Shown one piece after another: positions 17,761-26,182 of a stretch of 64,000 nucleotides of DNA. Positions within the stretch are counted from its first letter, which is position 1. Every line of letters starts with the position of its first letter. The notes beneath the pieces are model-generated. The model was not told the origin of the DNA. It searched no databases and saw nothing but the letters and a program-made list of their open reading frames with translations. A program made the translations under genes and the position numbers. Source of the stretch: Chryseobacterium sp. 7 (lineage in GTDB: Bacteria; Bacteroidota; Bacteroidia; Flavobacteriales; Weeksellaceae); NCBI RefSeq assembly GCF_003663845.1, contig NZ_RCCA01000001.1:1798001-1862000 (forward strand), in the 5' to 3' direction.

Positions 17761-18804
17761 TTATAATCCTGATGGAGCAGGAGCACTGCCTGCTGTTGTT
17801 CCTCCAAGATTTGCTGTCACATCTGAAAGTGACTTAACCTGTGAATTATTAAGCACAAGACAATATATAGTCCATGTTCCATTATTAGCAGATCCACCAC
17901 CACTATAATCTGCTGTAAGTCTCCAGGTTCCACCAGAGATAAATGCATTAACATTAACAGGATTGTATGTGTTGGCATCAGTACTGGCTAAAAATTGCTC
18001 ACTAAAGCTGCTTCCAACAACCACTACTGTGTAATTGGTTGTAGAAATATTAGTATTAAAGTTGCTTATCCAATCTTTATCAACATTGCTTATTACATAC
18101 TTTACATAGTTAAAAGGTTTAGTGTTGGTGGATGTACCTGCCACCATTACCTCTCCGGTACTGTCGTCCCTTACCAATGTAGATACAGCAGAAGAGGATG
18201 TTGAGCTAACGGTTCCAATCCTCAGTTTACCATTTACATCCAGTTTTTGTGTTGGGGAATTGGTTCCCACACCAATCCTGTCGTTTGTGGCGTCAACACT
18301 AAAAGTATTATTGTCAAAATTAATGGCATCAGTTCCTGTAGCCGTTACAGTAAATTTATTAGTCGCTGTAACTCCTGAAATAGTAGTAGCTTCGATAAGA
18401 GTACCACCCAATTTTATGTTGTTGCCTGACATTGTAAGCCCGTTATTCGCGCTGTAAACAGGTGCCGTGTTGGAGTTTATAACTTTCTGCCAAATAGTTC
18501 CGTCAAAATAATAATAACCTGCAGCAGTGATGTTGACGGTTTTAGCGGTTGATGAAGACACCGCAGCAGTTGCATAAACTAAAGTTCCTGTCTGGTTTGA
18601 TCCGTACTGCGCATCAGCAGCCTTAATCTGGTCTCCTGTAAGTCTTGGAGCAATTACACCTTCCGGTGTACTGCCGTTTGTAGTTTTGGCAGTGACATCT
18701 AAAGTAGCCTTTGGGCTGGTATTGTTAATTCCTACTTGTGCAAATACAAGTCCTGTAAAAAGCAGACTTGTTATTAAAATAATTTTCTTTTTCATTTTTT
18801 TCAT
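17761..18804 (-). CDS. VGIN-type secreted surface protein
   Basis: The 347-residue protein has a signal peptide (KKIILITSLLFTGLVFAQ) followed at once by VGINNTSPKATLDV. It then has the TPEGVIAPRLTGDQIKAAD module, a GTLVYATAAV segment and AGYYYFDGTIWQKV. The same modules occur in the protein at 38425, so the two are paralogues. The central part has phage-tail-fibre-like phrases (IGVGTNSPTQKLDVNGKLRIG). The C-terminal part is Ser/Asn/Thr-rich and beta-strand-like. It is probably exported and surface exposed, with unknown ligand. It lies 41 bp downstream of the secreted-protein gene at 18846, with the candidate invertible promoter beyond. Confidence 0.75.
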   Translation of the reverse strand: MKKMKKKIILITSLLFTGLVFAQVGINNTSPKATLDVTAKTTNGSTPEGVIAPRLTGDQIKAADAQYGSNQTGTLVYATAAVSSSTAKTVNITAAGYYYFDGTIWQKVINSNTAPVYSANNGLTMSGNNIKLGGTLIEATTISGVTATNKFTVTATGTDAINFDNNTFSVDATNDRIGVGTNSPTQKLDVNGKLRIGTVSSTSSSAVSTLVRDDSTGEVMVAGTSTNTKPFNYVKYVISNVDKDWISNFNTNISTTNYTVVVVGSSFSEQFLASTDANTYNPVNVNAFISGGTWRLTADYSGGGSANNGTWTIYCLVLNNSQVKSLSDVTANLGGTTAGSAPAPSGL

Positions 18805-18845
18805 TATTTAAGTTTGATGCCATAGGCATTCTATAACAGTATTGT

Positions 18846-19409
18846 TTAATTTGATATTCGATTGTCGGCAAGGCAGGATGTCATTGGTGGAGGTCGTGAG
18901 GAATAAGTAAAATTAAAATTGACCAATAACAGACTTCTATTTTTTGTTTTTGTGTTAAGTGGTTTCTCAAAGAAAGCCCATTGGTAAATATTCCAAAGTT
19001 GTATTTTTATACCATTTTTATATTGTGTTTGAGGGAAATAAAGCTGCTGTATCGAATTATTCCAGAAAGAGAAGAAATTGATTTTTTTAAGCGGTTTAAA
19101 AAGAAATGTATTATAATAGACTGAATCTTTAGTTAAGGTCTTGATTTTTAGATGTTTTTTAGATATTTTATTAAGCCTTTTTAATTTTCTGCCTATGGTC
19201 TTTTCTAAGTCCCTTTTATTTTTAACATGAACAATAATAGAATTAGAATTTTCTTCTAATCCCCAAACTTTCACATCGTCTGAGACAAAAATCAATTCTT
19301 TTTTATCATCAGGTACTATTTTAAAAAAAGAACCATTTTCTTTTAACAAGCTGTCTTGTTGTGAGAATATTAAATTGGGATTAATCAGTAAGAAAAATAA
19401 CAGAATCAT
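18846..19409 (-). CDS. Secreted protein of unknown function
   Basis: The frame is open from a TTG at 19475. The ATG at 19409 is a better start because it places a signal peptide (ILLFFLLINPNLIFSQ) at the N-terminus of a 187-residue product. The mature part is Lys-rich with few recognisable features (VKNKRDLEKTIGRKLKRLNK). It ends in SSRPPPMTSCLADNRISN, including a lone cysteine near the C-terminus. I do not recognise the family. It is the first gene of a two-gene minus-strand unit with the VGIN surface protein. Its start lies 85 bp from the left 21-bp inverted site, so its expression would depend on the orientation of that segment. Confidence 0.6.
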   Translation of the reverse strand: MILLFFLLINPNLIFSQQDSLLKENGSFFKIVPDDKKELIFVSDDVKVWGLEENSNSIIVHVKNKRDLEKTIGRKLKRLNKISKKHLKIKTLTKDSVYYNTFLFKPLKKINFFSFWNNSIQQLYFPQTQYKNGIKIQLWNIYQWAFFEKPLNTKTKNRSLLLVNFNFTYSSRPPPMTSCLADNRISN

Positions 19410-19494
19410 TATACCTTTAGATTCTCTCCATAATGAAGAGATTTTATAGTTGGGATATAGGTATAATGTTTCCAAAAATTGCGTTTTTTTTCAT

Positions 19495-19735
19495 ATTAGT
19501 CAATATCAGACTAATGTGAAAAATTTAAATATCTGTAATAAAATAGGTTACTTGGAAAAGGTTTGGAAAAAGTAAAAAACATCAGTCTGAACTTGTGCAT
19601 ATTATGGGTAATTTCAATAAGATGAACTCTTATTCAAATGTTGTTTAAATGTTTATTTTACAATAAATTACATAAATTGTTTTTACAGTTAAATTTAATT
19701 ACTACATTTGCAATGTTAGTCTGATATTGACTAAT
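19495..19735. repeat. Candidate invertible promoter segment bounded by 21-bp inverted sites
   Basis: The left site (19495-19515) consists of arms ATTAGTC and GACTAAT around the spacer AATATCA. The right site (19715-19735) has arms GTTAGTC and GACTAAT around TGATATT, the reverse complement of the left spacer. The sites match 20 of 21 bases as inverted repeats. Each has 7-bp arms and a 7-bp spacer, the layout of a tyrosine-recombinase crossover site. The recombinase gene starts 36 bp to the right. The 199-bp interior carries one TAnnTTTG promoter facing right. Inversion would turn it toward the secreted-protein genes on the left. Confidence 0.7.
19677..19710 (+). promoter_or_regulatory. Promoter inside the candidate invertible segment
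   Basis: TACATTTG at 19703-19710 matches the -7 consensus, with TTG at 19677-19679 as a possible -33 (23-bp spacer). It now points at the recombinase gene. I find no TAnnTTTG pointing out of the left end toward the gene at 19409. Confidence 0.55.
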
Positions 19736-19770
19736 TATTTGTACTATTTTTGGCAAAAAAATAAATATCA

Positions 19771-21030
19771 ATGTCTAATTTTGCCAGCCTAAAATTCTCT
19801 TTAAAAGAAAGTTCAGATCATATTTTCAGTAAAATCATTCTCATTATTCAAAAAAAATCTGAAAGTCATCATAAAGAAATGGTTTTTGAAACTCCATTTT
19901 TTATCAGTGAAGGAGACTGGGATTACGAAAGACAACGTCCAAAGAATATTTACTGCAAGAAATATAAAGAATTGAATTTTCTGCTTAATGAAATTAAAAT
20001 TGAAATACAAAAACTCATTCAGTATTATACGAGACATCATAAAAATTTTCCCCCAAAAAAATTCTCCTCTCATATTGAAAATATCAGTAAATCGAAAATT
20101 TATTCTTATGAAAAAGAGTCATTACTTTATCTGGCATCCAACTATATTGAACAGAAAAAGAGTTCAATACAACTGTCAACTTATAGGAGATACATTGTCT
20201 TTATAAGACTTTTGCAGAATTTTGAAGGGCATCTGATGAAACGTCTCACTCTGCAAGATGTTAATGCTGAATTAGTAAAAAAATTTCAACATTTCGGTGT
20301 TTTGGAAAAATATACCCAAAGTACTGTTATAAGAACCCTCCATTTTGTGAAAACCATATTAAATTTTTCTGAAAGAAATGGATATCAGATTCCTGTTAGA
20401 AATCTTGATATTCCTAAGATAACCGCAAGAAAAAGATTATCTATACTTTCTGAACAGGAAATTGTAAAGATTAAAAGGGTTAAGCTTCCCCAGGAATTTG
20501 AAAATGCCCGAGACTGGCTGGTAATCAGTTGCTATACCGGGCAAAGAATATCAGATTTTATGAAATTCAACCTTGATCAGGTTTTAATGATAGATGGAAA
20601 AGCATGCATCTCTTTTATTCAACAGAAAACAGGAAAAGAGATGCTTATACCGCTGCATCCCATTGTTCTTAAAATTATTAAAAAGAATGGCGGTGTTTTT
20701 CCCAAGCCTATTGATGTAACTCATTATAATTCATTTATTAAAAATATTGCTCGGGCAGCAGGTATTAACAATACTATTAATATCCGTAAACGTAGTGGAT
20801 ACAGAAGTTATGAAACTATAACAGAGAAATGGGAAACGATGTCTAGCCACATTGGGCGAAGAAGTTTTGCCTCTAATTTCTATGGTAAAATTCCGACCCC
20901 TTTATTGATGCAGGCAACAGGACATAGTTCGGAGAAAATGTTTTTACACTACATTAATCCGCTCAATCATGAAAGAGTTCTTTCGTTAGGAAATTATTTT
21001 GAAAAAATCTATGAAGAAAGATTATTATGA
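19771..21030 (+). CDS. Tyrosine site-specific recombinase (integrase/Tsr-like)
   Basis: The 419-residue protein has the Bacteroidota integrase layout: an N-terminal arm-binding region (1-110), a SAM-like core-binding domain (about 115-210) and the catalytic domain (225-410). Catalytic residues are visible: Arg259 (CYTGQRISDF), the Lys of KTGK near 287, His360 and Arg363 (SHIGRRSF), His385 (ATGHSSEKM) and Tyr394 (FLHYINPL). It therefore looks active. No phage or conjugation genes accompany it, and no att duplication of the nearby tRNA-Ser end is seen. Inverted sites flank the gene on both sides (19495-19735 and 21063-21252). A role as a local DNA invertase fits better than element integration. 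Confidence 0.85.
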   Translation: MSNFASLKFSLKESSDHIFSKIILIIQKKSESHHKEMVFETPFFISEGDWDYERQRPKNIYCKKYKELNFLLNEIKIEIQKLIQYYTRHHKNFPPKKFSSHIENISKSKIYSYEKESLLYLASNYIEQKKSSIQLSTYRRYIVFIRLLQNFEGHLMKRLTLQDVNAELVKKFQHFGVLEKYTQSTVIRTLHFVKTILNFSERNGYQIPVRNLDIPKITARKRLSILSEQEIVKIKRVKLPQEFENARDWLVISCYTGQRISDFMKFNLDQVLMIDGKACISFIQQKTGKEMLIPLHPIVLKIIKKNGGVFPKPIDVTHYNSFIKNIARAAGINNTINIRKRSGYRSYETITEKWETMSSHIGRRSFASNFYGKIPTPLLMQATGHSSEKMFLHYINPLNHERVLSLGNYFEKIYEERLL

Positions 21031-21062
21031 TTCAGTATCCCAGAATGTTCTATTTATAGTAA

Positions 21063-21252
21063 TTGAGAAAAGGAAATTTCTCATTAACATTACAGCCTGA
21101 AAAACGATATTTTGCCAGCCCGTTGCGCAGAGCCTCATGACATTGAGCTTTGTGAAATTTTTTCAATCTGAATTTTGGCTTGTATTCATAAATAAATGAA
21201 AGCCATTGCAGATGCAATGGCTTTATGTTAATAAGAAATTTCCTTTTCTTAA
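21063..21252. repeat. 28-bp inverted repeats with internal dyad, possible second recombination site pair
   Basis: The sequence at 21063-21090 and the reverse complement of 21225-21252 agree at 26 of 28 positions. Each copy contains a perfect dyad: TGAGAAA/TTTCTCA on the left and TAAGAAA/TTTCTTA on the right, both around the 6-bp spacer AGGAAA. The two differences between copies are compensatory within the arms. The right copy contains the stop codon of the peptide gene at 21249. It could be a second crossover-site pair, a small MITE-like element (190 bp) or paired RNA hairpins. Confidence 0.6.
21199..21224 (-). terminator. Hairpin, likely terminator of the double-glycine peptide genes
   Basis: AAAGCCATTGCA and TGCAATGGCTTT form a 12-bp perfect stem with a tiny loop. 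On the minus strand it is followed by a T-rich tract (CATTTATTTATG), so it may terminate the minus-strand peptide genes as well as the recombinase transcript. Confidence 0.6.
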
Positions 21253-21395
21253 CTTAAAATCTCACATGGTGCTACACAGTATATCCATGGACATCTTTTG
21301 ATTCCCGGAGGAGGACAGCATGCTTCAGAGCAGGTTGCAGCTCCGCCATTGATGCTTTTCAATTGGTCTCTTGAAATTTTTTTATAATTTTTCAT
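21249..21395 (-). CDS. Double-glycine-leader bacteriocin-like peptide
   Basis: This 48-residue peptide is too short for most gene finders. The leader MKNYKKISRDQLKSINGG ends in Gly-Gly, the cleavage signature of C39-peptidase ABC exporters. The core that follows has six cysteines (TCSEACC, KRCPWIYC, APCEILS), suggesting disulfides or modification. Its neighbour at 21423 has the same leader type. Chryseobacterium genomes carry many such bacteriocin-like GG peptides of unproven activity. No exporter or modifying enzyme lies in the window. The last codons and stop fall within the 28-bp inverted repeat. Confidence 0.75.
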   Translation of the reverse strand: MKNYKKISRDQLKSINGGAATCSEACCPPPGIKRCPWIYCVAPCEILS

Positions 21396-21422
21396 AGTCA
21401 AATTATTGGGTTACACATAAAA

Positions 21423-21566
21423 TTATGGCTGATTTCCGCCACCACATCCATCATAGGGCATACATTGCCATTTCCCTCCGATTAAACATAACTGGCCACC
21501 TCTGCAGTCAATTCCACCCTTAATTGTTTTCAATTCCTGTCTTTCGATTTTCTTTAAATTTTTCAT
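21423..21566 (-). CDS. Double-glycine-leader bacteriocin-like peptide
   Basis: This 47-residue peptide has the leader MKNLKKIERQELKTIKGG, closely similar to that of the next gene. The glycine-rich core has four cysteines (GIDCRGGQLCLIGGKWQC, then YDGCGGGNQP). Identical leader logic with a different core, only 27 bp apart on the same strand, indicates a small peptide cassette. The leader should be cut after GG by a C39 peptidase encoded elsewhere. Activity (bacteriocin, signal or other) is unknown. Confidence 0.78.
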   Translation of the reverse strand: MKNLKKIERQELKTIKGGIDCRGGQLCLIGGKWQCMPYDGCGGGNQP

Positions 21567-21850
21567 AATATTTTTAGATTTAGTTGTATTCGAAATTAAT
21601 CAAATTTTATCAACTATTATAGAATTATTGTAAAAATATTTATTATAAATAATTAATTTAATCTTTTTTTACATTTATTTTATCGAAATAATTAAAATTT
21701 ATCATATGTAAATAGGCTTTGAAGATAGCTCAGAATATAATTTTTTAAGAACTGATTTTGTTTTTATAATATCTTGTCCTGTGACAAGTTAGATTTTATT
21801 GTAACTTGGTAATTTTGGCTAAAAGTTTAATTCACAAATCTGATAATATT

Positions 21851-22711
21851 ATGAAAACTTTATTTAAATTCTCTTCCTTACTGGTTTTGATTCTGATTCT
21901 TACCACAACCCAGCTTTATGGCCAGAAAGTAAAGCCTTCTGAAAGCGGTTATGCATCTGTAAATGGTATAAAAGTGTATTATGAAGTCTATGGCAAGGGC
22001 AAACCTATTGTATTGCTTCATGGAGCTTTCATGACAATTGATATGAACTGGGGTGAATTGATCCCCGAACTGTCTAAAAATAGAAAAGTAATAGCTCTTG
22101 AATTACAGGGACACGGACATTCCCCATTTTCAGAAAGAAAATTATCTCATGCTACTTTGGCAAGTGATGTTACAAAAGTAATGGACTATCTGAAAATTGA
22201 TAAAGCAGATGTGGTGGGTTACAGTTTTGGTGGGGAAGTAGCTTATCAATTGGCTATACAAAGTCCGGAAAGACTTAATAATCTGGTCATTATTTCATCA
22301 ACCTATAAAACAAATGGCTGGCTGCCCGAAGTAAATAAGGCATTTGAAGGAATGAAACCAGATCTTTTTACAAACAGTCCTCTGCATACTGCCTATAATG
22401 CCGTAGCACCGGATAAAACAAAATGGACGAAATTTCTGGAGCAGATGATGGCTTCTGCCGGACAGCCTTTCTACCTTGGTGATGATCATATTTCTAAAAT
22501 CTCGGCTCCCGTTTTAATTATAGCCGGCGATAATGATGGATTGGACAAAATAGAACTGGCAAAGACCTATAAACTGTTGGGAGGAAATGTTTCTGCAGAT
22601 ATGGCTCCTATGCCTAAATCTCAATTGGCTATTGTTCCCGGGCAAACTCATGTGAGTCTAATGATGCAGACGGCAACAATTTTGAATTACCTGGACAGTT
22701 TTTTAAAATAG
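21851..22711 (+). CDS. Secreted alpha/beta hydrolase
   Basis: The ATG at 21851 is chosen over an upstream start at 21806 because it begins a signal peptide (FSSLLVLILILTTTQLYGQ). The 286-residue product has the alpha/beta hydrolase landmarks: oxyanion region IVLLHG (53-58), nucleophile elbow GYSFGG with Ser125, acid in AGDNDG (Asp229) and His267 in PGQTHVS. The family includes esterases, epoxide hydrolases and haloperoxidase-like enzymes; the substrate is not evident. It is likely periplasmic. It is divergent from the peptide cassette and ends at a hairpin shared with the convergent beta-helix gene. Confidence 0.85.
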   Translation: MKTLFKFSSLLVLILILTTTQLYGQKVKPSESGYASVNGIKVYYEVYGKGKPIVLLHGAFMTIDMNWGELIPELSKNRKVIALELQGHGHSPFSERKLSHATLASDVTKVMDYLKIDKADVVGYSFGGEVAYQLAIQSPERLNNLVIISSTYKTNGWLPEVNKAFEGMKPDLFTNSPLHTAYNAVAPDKTKWTKFLEQMMASAGQPFYLGDDHISKISAPVLIIAGDNDGLDKIELAKTYKLLGGNVSADMAPMPKSQLAIVPGQTHVSLMMQTATILNYLDSFLK

Positions 22712-22763
22712 TATGTTCTACGGGATTCAACCTGATAAGAAGATCAATAGATTTTATTTACAG

Positions 22764-22795
22764 AAGAGGTACAGATCAAAAAATCTGTACCTCTT
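22764..22795. terminator. Hairpin between convergent genes
   Basis: A 13-bp perfect stem (AAGAGGTACAGAT, 22764-22776, with 22783-22795) surrounds an A-rich loop. There is no strong T-run, but the position between converging genes suggests termination in both directions. Confidence 0.7.
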
Positions 22796-22818
22796 AATAA
22801 TCAGAATTTCATGGGATT

Positions 22819-24393
22819 TTAGATCAGGATTTCAAAATCCTTAAATCCTTCCGAAGTATTTTTAGAAAGTTCTACTTTTATAGTACATACTGAATTGATA
22901 ATATCCAGCTGATTTGGGTTATTCATATGAACGAAAACACTTACAATGTTGTTATTGGTTATAACTTCAACATCTGCAGTAAATAAAGTGTGGAATATCT
23001 CCCTAATATTTTTATGAAACATAATAGGATAACCACTTTGATAAGGCAACAGGATATCTATTTCATAATCATCGCTGAACGTGAAACCACCATTGGTGAA
23101 TGTGTAGGAATCAATTTTTATTTTTCCGCTGATTTGTTTAAAATTTTGTGCTGCAACACCATCATTAGGGATCTTAATTTTGAAAATTTCAACTTTATTA
23201 GTGTTGGAAGTCAGTTTTTTATTCCCGATAATAAACTCAGAAACCTGAGAACTGTTTTGCAGGACCTGCGTGGAGCTTTGTCCTAATGTTTTTTTTGTAT
23301 CTCCGGTTTGTACACCGCCTGTTAAGGTAAATTTAGAAACAATGCCGTCTACTTCTCCAAAATAAGGATTAACAAAATTAACCACTCCCTCAGATAAAAA
23401 ATGAAAATCGGCCCATGGATTGCCTTTTGCACCTGTAAAATGACAGTCATCAAAAGTAACTCCATTTCGGGATTGTATCTCTTTTAGAAGGTTTTCTCCG
23501 GTAGATTCAAAATAACATCCGATGAATTTCAAATTCGTAGCATTTTCAACTTCAATAGTAGGCGTTGCATCTCCTGTTATTCCTCCTCCTTCTGATCTGC
23601 AGGAATAAAAAGTATTAGCCTCACTCTGGTTCTTAATTATTATTGTTCGTCTGCCTCCAAAATTGCAATTATGGAAAGCATTGAAATTGCTGGTCCATCC
23701 TGTTAATTCAATAGCCGTATCTACATTGTAAAAACCTACATTTTTGAAAATATTGATCTGAAAAGGGATATGGCAGACAAATCCTTTCCCATTTTCTATA
23801 TTATGAACATCAATGTTTTCAAATTCAAAAAAAGCCTGTGCGCCTTGAGAATTATCACCGCCTACATCAAACCACTGATCTACTTTTGCCCCATTAAAAG
23901 ACATATTTCTTAATCTGATATATTCAGGGCTCGGATTTGAGGTTTTAAGCATGATTCCTCCCTCTACAGGGCTCCAGCCATTATTAATTACTGTTTTACC
24001 AGTTCCGTCTCCTATAATTTCAACATTATTGGGAAGTAGTAAAGCTTTAGAAAGTGCATAATTTCCTGCGGGGATGTATAGAGGAACATGTAATTTTGCT
24101 GCCATATCTACCCCTTTTGTAAGGGCATCCCATCCATCTGTTTGATCCTGAAGCCCAAACCATCTTGCGTCCAGAGGACCGGAAAATTGAAGTTTATAAT
24201 ATTTATCGCCAAATTTTCTGTAAATAACTCCATCTAAAATGGTTGTGGGAAGAATGGGATTATCATCATACCATACAGTGGTTTCTCTGTAATTTAAATC
24301 AATTCCTGACTTTAAATCTGTTCTTTTAAGGATGTCTTGTACCAGAATATCATTGGTGTATAGATATTCAACGTCGCTAATTGGAATACTCAT
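22819..24393 (-). CDS. Right-handed beta-helix protein (pectate-lyase-3/tailspike-like)
   Basis: The 524-residue protein lacks a signal peptide. After an N-terminal region of about 80 residues comes the typical beta-helix entry (DALTKGVDMAAKLHVPLYIPAGNYALSKALLLPNNVEIIGDGTG). This is followed by coil repeats (LRNMSFNGAK, FENIDVHNIENGKG, FHNCNFGG, FIGCYFEST, FDDCHFTGA). Such folds occur in GH28/pectate lyases and phage tail spikes; the catalytic residues of GH28 are not obvious. A C-terminal beta domain (400-524) is unassigned. It may be a polysaccharide-binding or -cleaving protein. It is a single gene with no phage neighbours. Confidence 0.65.
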   Translation of the reverse strand: MSIPISDVEYLYTNDILVQDILKRTDLKSGIDLNYRETTVWYDDNPILPTTILDGVIYRKFGDKYYKLQFSGPLDARWFGLQDQTDGWDALTKGVDMAAKLHVPLYIPAGNYALSKALLLPNNVEIIGDGTGKTVINNGWSPVEGGIMLKTSNPSPEYIRLRNMSFNGAKVDQWFDVGGDNSQGAQAFFEFENIDVHNIENGKGFVCHIPFQINIFKNVGFYNVDTAIELTGWTSNFNAFHNCNFGGRRTIIIKNQSEANTFYSCRSEGGGITGDATPTIEVENATNLKFIGCYFESTGENLLKEIQSRNGVTFDDCHFTGAKGNPWADFHFLSEGVVNFVNPYFGEVDGIVSKFTLTGGVQTGDTKKTLGQSSTQVLQNSSQVSEFIIGNKKLTSNTNKVEIFKIKIPNDGVAAQNFKQISGKIKIDSYTFTNGGFTFSDDYEIDILLPYQSGYPIMFHKNIREIFHTLFTADVEVITNNNIVSVFVHMNNPNQLDIINSVCTIKVELSKNTSEGFKDFEILI

Positions 24394-24718
24394 ATTATTT
24401 TGTTTTAAAAATTATTGTGATTGTTGGTGAATGGATAAATGGATAATCTACTTTTTGGAGGTGGGTCTTTCATAAATTAAAATTTGAATATTGGTGTTTC
24501 TGTTCTTATTTCTGAAAACAAATTTATCCCGTCACAACGCCAAAACTCGTCGTATTAAAATGGAATTGTAAAAAACTTTTCCAAAAAGAAAGACTGAGAA
24601 AGATATATGAAGATGAAAAGAAATCTATTTTTAAGATGATTTAGGAATTGGAGGGATGGGATCGTGTATTTTTTAATACCTTTAGCCATCAAATCATTTA
24701 AAATTTTAAAATATTCCC
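24394..24718. other. Intergenic region, no gene supported
   Basis: 325 bp between divergent genes, AT-rich. I see no RNA gene, clear promoter or convincing repeat. A 22-codon frame on the minus strand (24405-24473) is too weak to call. Confidence 0.5.
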
Positions 24719-25261
24719 ATGCAGACGAAACGATTTACTTTTATTGTAACTATTTTTTTTCTGGTAGTAAGCTCAAACATATTTTCACAGAAGACAGCCA
24801 CTTTGAATTCCTTATTAGACAAAAATTCAGAATTTGTTTTCCCTCAGACTGCCGATAAAATCTCAAAAGCATTGAACGTAAAAACTGTTTTTTATGAAGA
24901 TGCCAATGAAGAAAAATATGCAAAATGGCCAATGAAGACAGGGCTGGAACTTTATTCCGGTCTGGGAAAAGATAATATGATTAATGAAATGTTCTTTACG
25001 ACTTCAGATCATAAACCTTTAGTGGTAGAAGGACTTCCTTTTGGTCTTATTCTAAATAAAACTACATTGCAGGATAGCAAAACCAGATTCAGTAAATACC
25101 ATGCGAAAACACAGAAATTAGGTGCCAATAGTGAGTTTCCAGGAGGTTCAAAACTCGTTTTTAAGAAAGGAAAACATTATGCAACACTGTTATTTGATAA
25201 CAAAAACCTGTTGAAATCATTGGGTTTAACAACAGAACTTATAGACCCGGCAGCCAATTAA
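24719..25261 (+). CDS. Secreted hypothetical protein
   Basis: The 180-residue protein has a signal peptide (RFTFIVTIFFLVVSSNIFSQ). The mature part is of mixed alpha/beta type (FVFPQTADKISKALN, GLELYSGLGKDNMINEMFFTTSDHKPLVVEGLPFGLILN). I do not recognise the family and see no cysteine, metal site or repeat. It is probably periplasmic. It is a single gene with its own terminator, converging on the Lrp/AsnC regulator gene. Confidence 0.65.
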   Translation: MQTKRFTFIVTIFFLVVSSNIFSQKTATLNSLLDKNSEFVFPQTADKISKALNVKTVFYEDANEEKYAKWPMKTGLELYSGLGKDNMINEMFFTTSDHKPLVVEGLPFGLILNKTTLQDSKTRFSKYHAKTQKLGANSEFPGGSKLVFKKGKHYATLLFDNKNLLKSLGLTTELIDPAAN

Positions 25262-25288
25262 TTATTGGAAAAGCCTCAAAATACTACA

Positions 25289-25320
25289 AAATCCGTCAAG
25301 CTAATGACGGATTTTTTTAT
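25289..25320 (+). terminator. Intrinsic terminator
   Basis: AAATCCGTCA (25289-25298) pairs with TGACGGATTT (25305-25314), followed by a T-run. Confidence 0.88.
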
Positions 25321-25355
25321 TTCATAGGATGAATTCATTTTATTTTAAAGGAGCT

Positions 25356-25817
25356 CTATATCGTTAATCCATGATTGTTTTTCACTTCAGCCATCACAAA
25401 AGTACTGTGAGTACTCCCGATGGAATCTACAGATCCAAGCTTATTGAACACAAAATCCTGGTAATGTTTCATATCCCTTACCTGCACTTTCAGAAGAAAA
25501 TCAAAATCACCGGAAATATTGTAGCACTCGGCAACTTCTTCAATTTCTAAAATCTCTTTTACAAAATCATAGCCCACAGATCTGTCGTGAATTTTCAGCT
25601 TAATCTGGCAGAAAACCGTAAAACCGCGGTTCAGCTTTTCGGCATCAAGAACCGCAGCATATCTTTTAACAAAACCATCCTGTTCTAGCCTTTTCACTCT
25701 TTCAAAAACAGGAGAGGTGGAGAGATTGACTTCTTTTGCCAGTTCTTTAACGGTCAGTTTAGCATTTTTCTGGAGCAGTCTGAGCAGCTGTAAATCCTTA
25801 TCATCGAGTTGTTCCAC
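25356..25817 (-). CDS. Lrp/AsnC family transcriptional regulator
   Basis: The 153-residue protein is full length. The N-terminal winged HTH is residues 1-60 (LDDKDLQLLRLLQKNAKLTVKELAKEVNLSTSPVFERVKRLEQDGFV). The C-terminal RAM ligand-binding domain is 65-145 (VAECYNISGDFDFLLKVQV). Such regulators sense amino acids and form octamers. It is divergent from the B12 riboswitch and metE unit with 550 bp between them, so amino acid metabolism genes nearby are possible but unproven targets. Confidence 0.9.
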   Translation of the reverse strand: MEQLDDKDLQLLRLLQKNAKLTVKELAKEVNLSTSPVFERVKRLEQDGFVKRYAAVLDAEKLNRGFTVFCQIKLKIHDRSVGYDFVKEILEIEEVAECYNISGDFDFLLKVQVRDMKHYQDFVFNKLGSVDSIGSTHSTFVMAEVKNNHGLTI

Positions 25818-26029
25818 AGAATATTATTCTTTTAAATGATTAAAACAATCAAATGTAAAGAATTTTATGCTTTTACTTATAATTTTTAAAGTTTAATTTG
25901 CTTAATTATTTTATTTTTATTGTGTTTTTATTCTGTATTGCTAATTTTACACAAAATTAAAAACTTTTACTGATGACAATGGTTAAAGGTAAAAGTACAG
26001 TTCTTTATAGATACTTCATCAAACAGGAA

Positions 26030-26182
26030 AGGTTTTACTTAAGGTAGATTAATAGGGAATCGTGTGAGAATCACGAGCTGTCGCGCAACTGTAAGTAACA
26101 CACCAAAAGTTTCTGTCTTTGCATATCCACTGCCAAAAGCGGGAAGGATGACGGAAACTGTTACAAGCCAGGAGACCTGCCT
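26030..26182 (+). promoter_or_regulatory. Cobalamin riboswitch upstream of metE
   Basis: The conserved elements of the B12-sensing RNA appear in order. They are AATAGGGAAT (about 26051), the GTGTGAGAATCAC region, GCGCAACTGTAAG, CCACTG...GGGAAGG (about 26129-26146) and the B12 box GCCAGGAGACCTGCC (26167-26181). About 190 nt of expression platform separates it from metE at 26374. Adenosyl- or methylcobalamin binding should reduce expression of the B12-independent methionine synthase. This implies the cell uses a B12-dependent MetH when the vitamin is available. Confidence 0.95.

Noticed and set aside
16364..21030. Integrative element attached at tRNA-Ser
   Set aside because: The recombinase lies 4.6 kb away and I find no duplicated tRNA 3' end or second att site near the block.
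24405..24473. 22-codon minus-strand frame before the beta-helix gene
   Set aside because: Too short, with no promoter, and its content (Pro/Lys-rich) is not informative.
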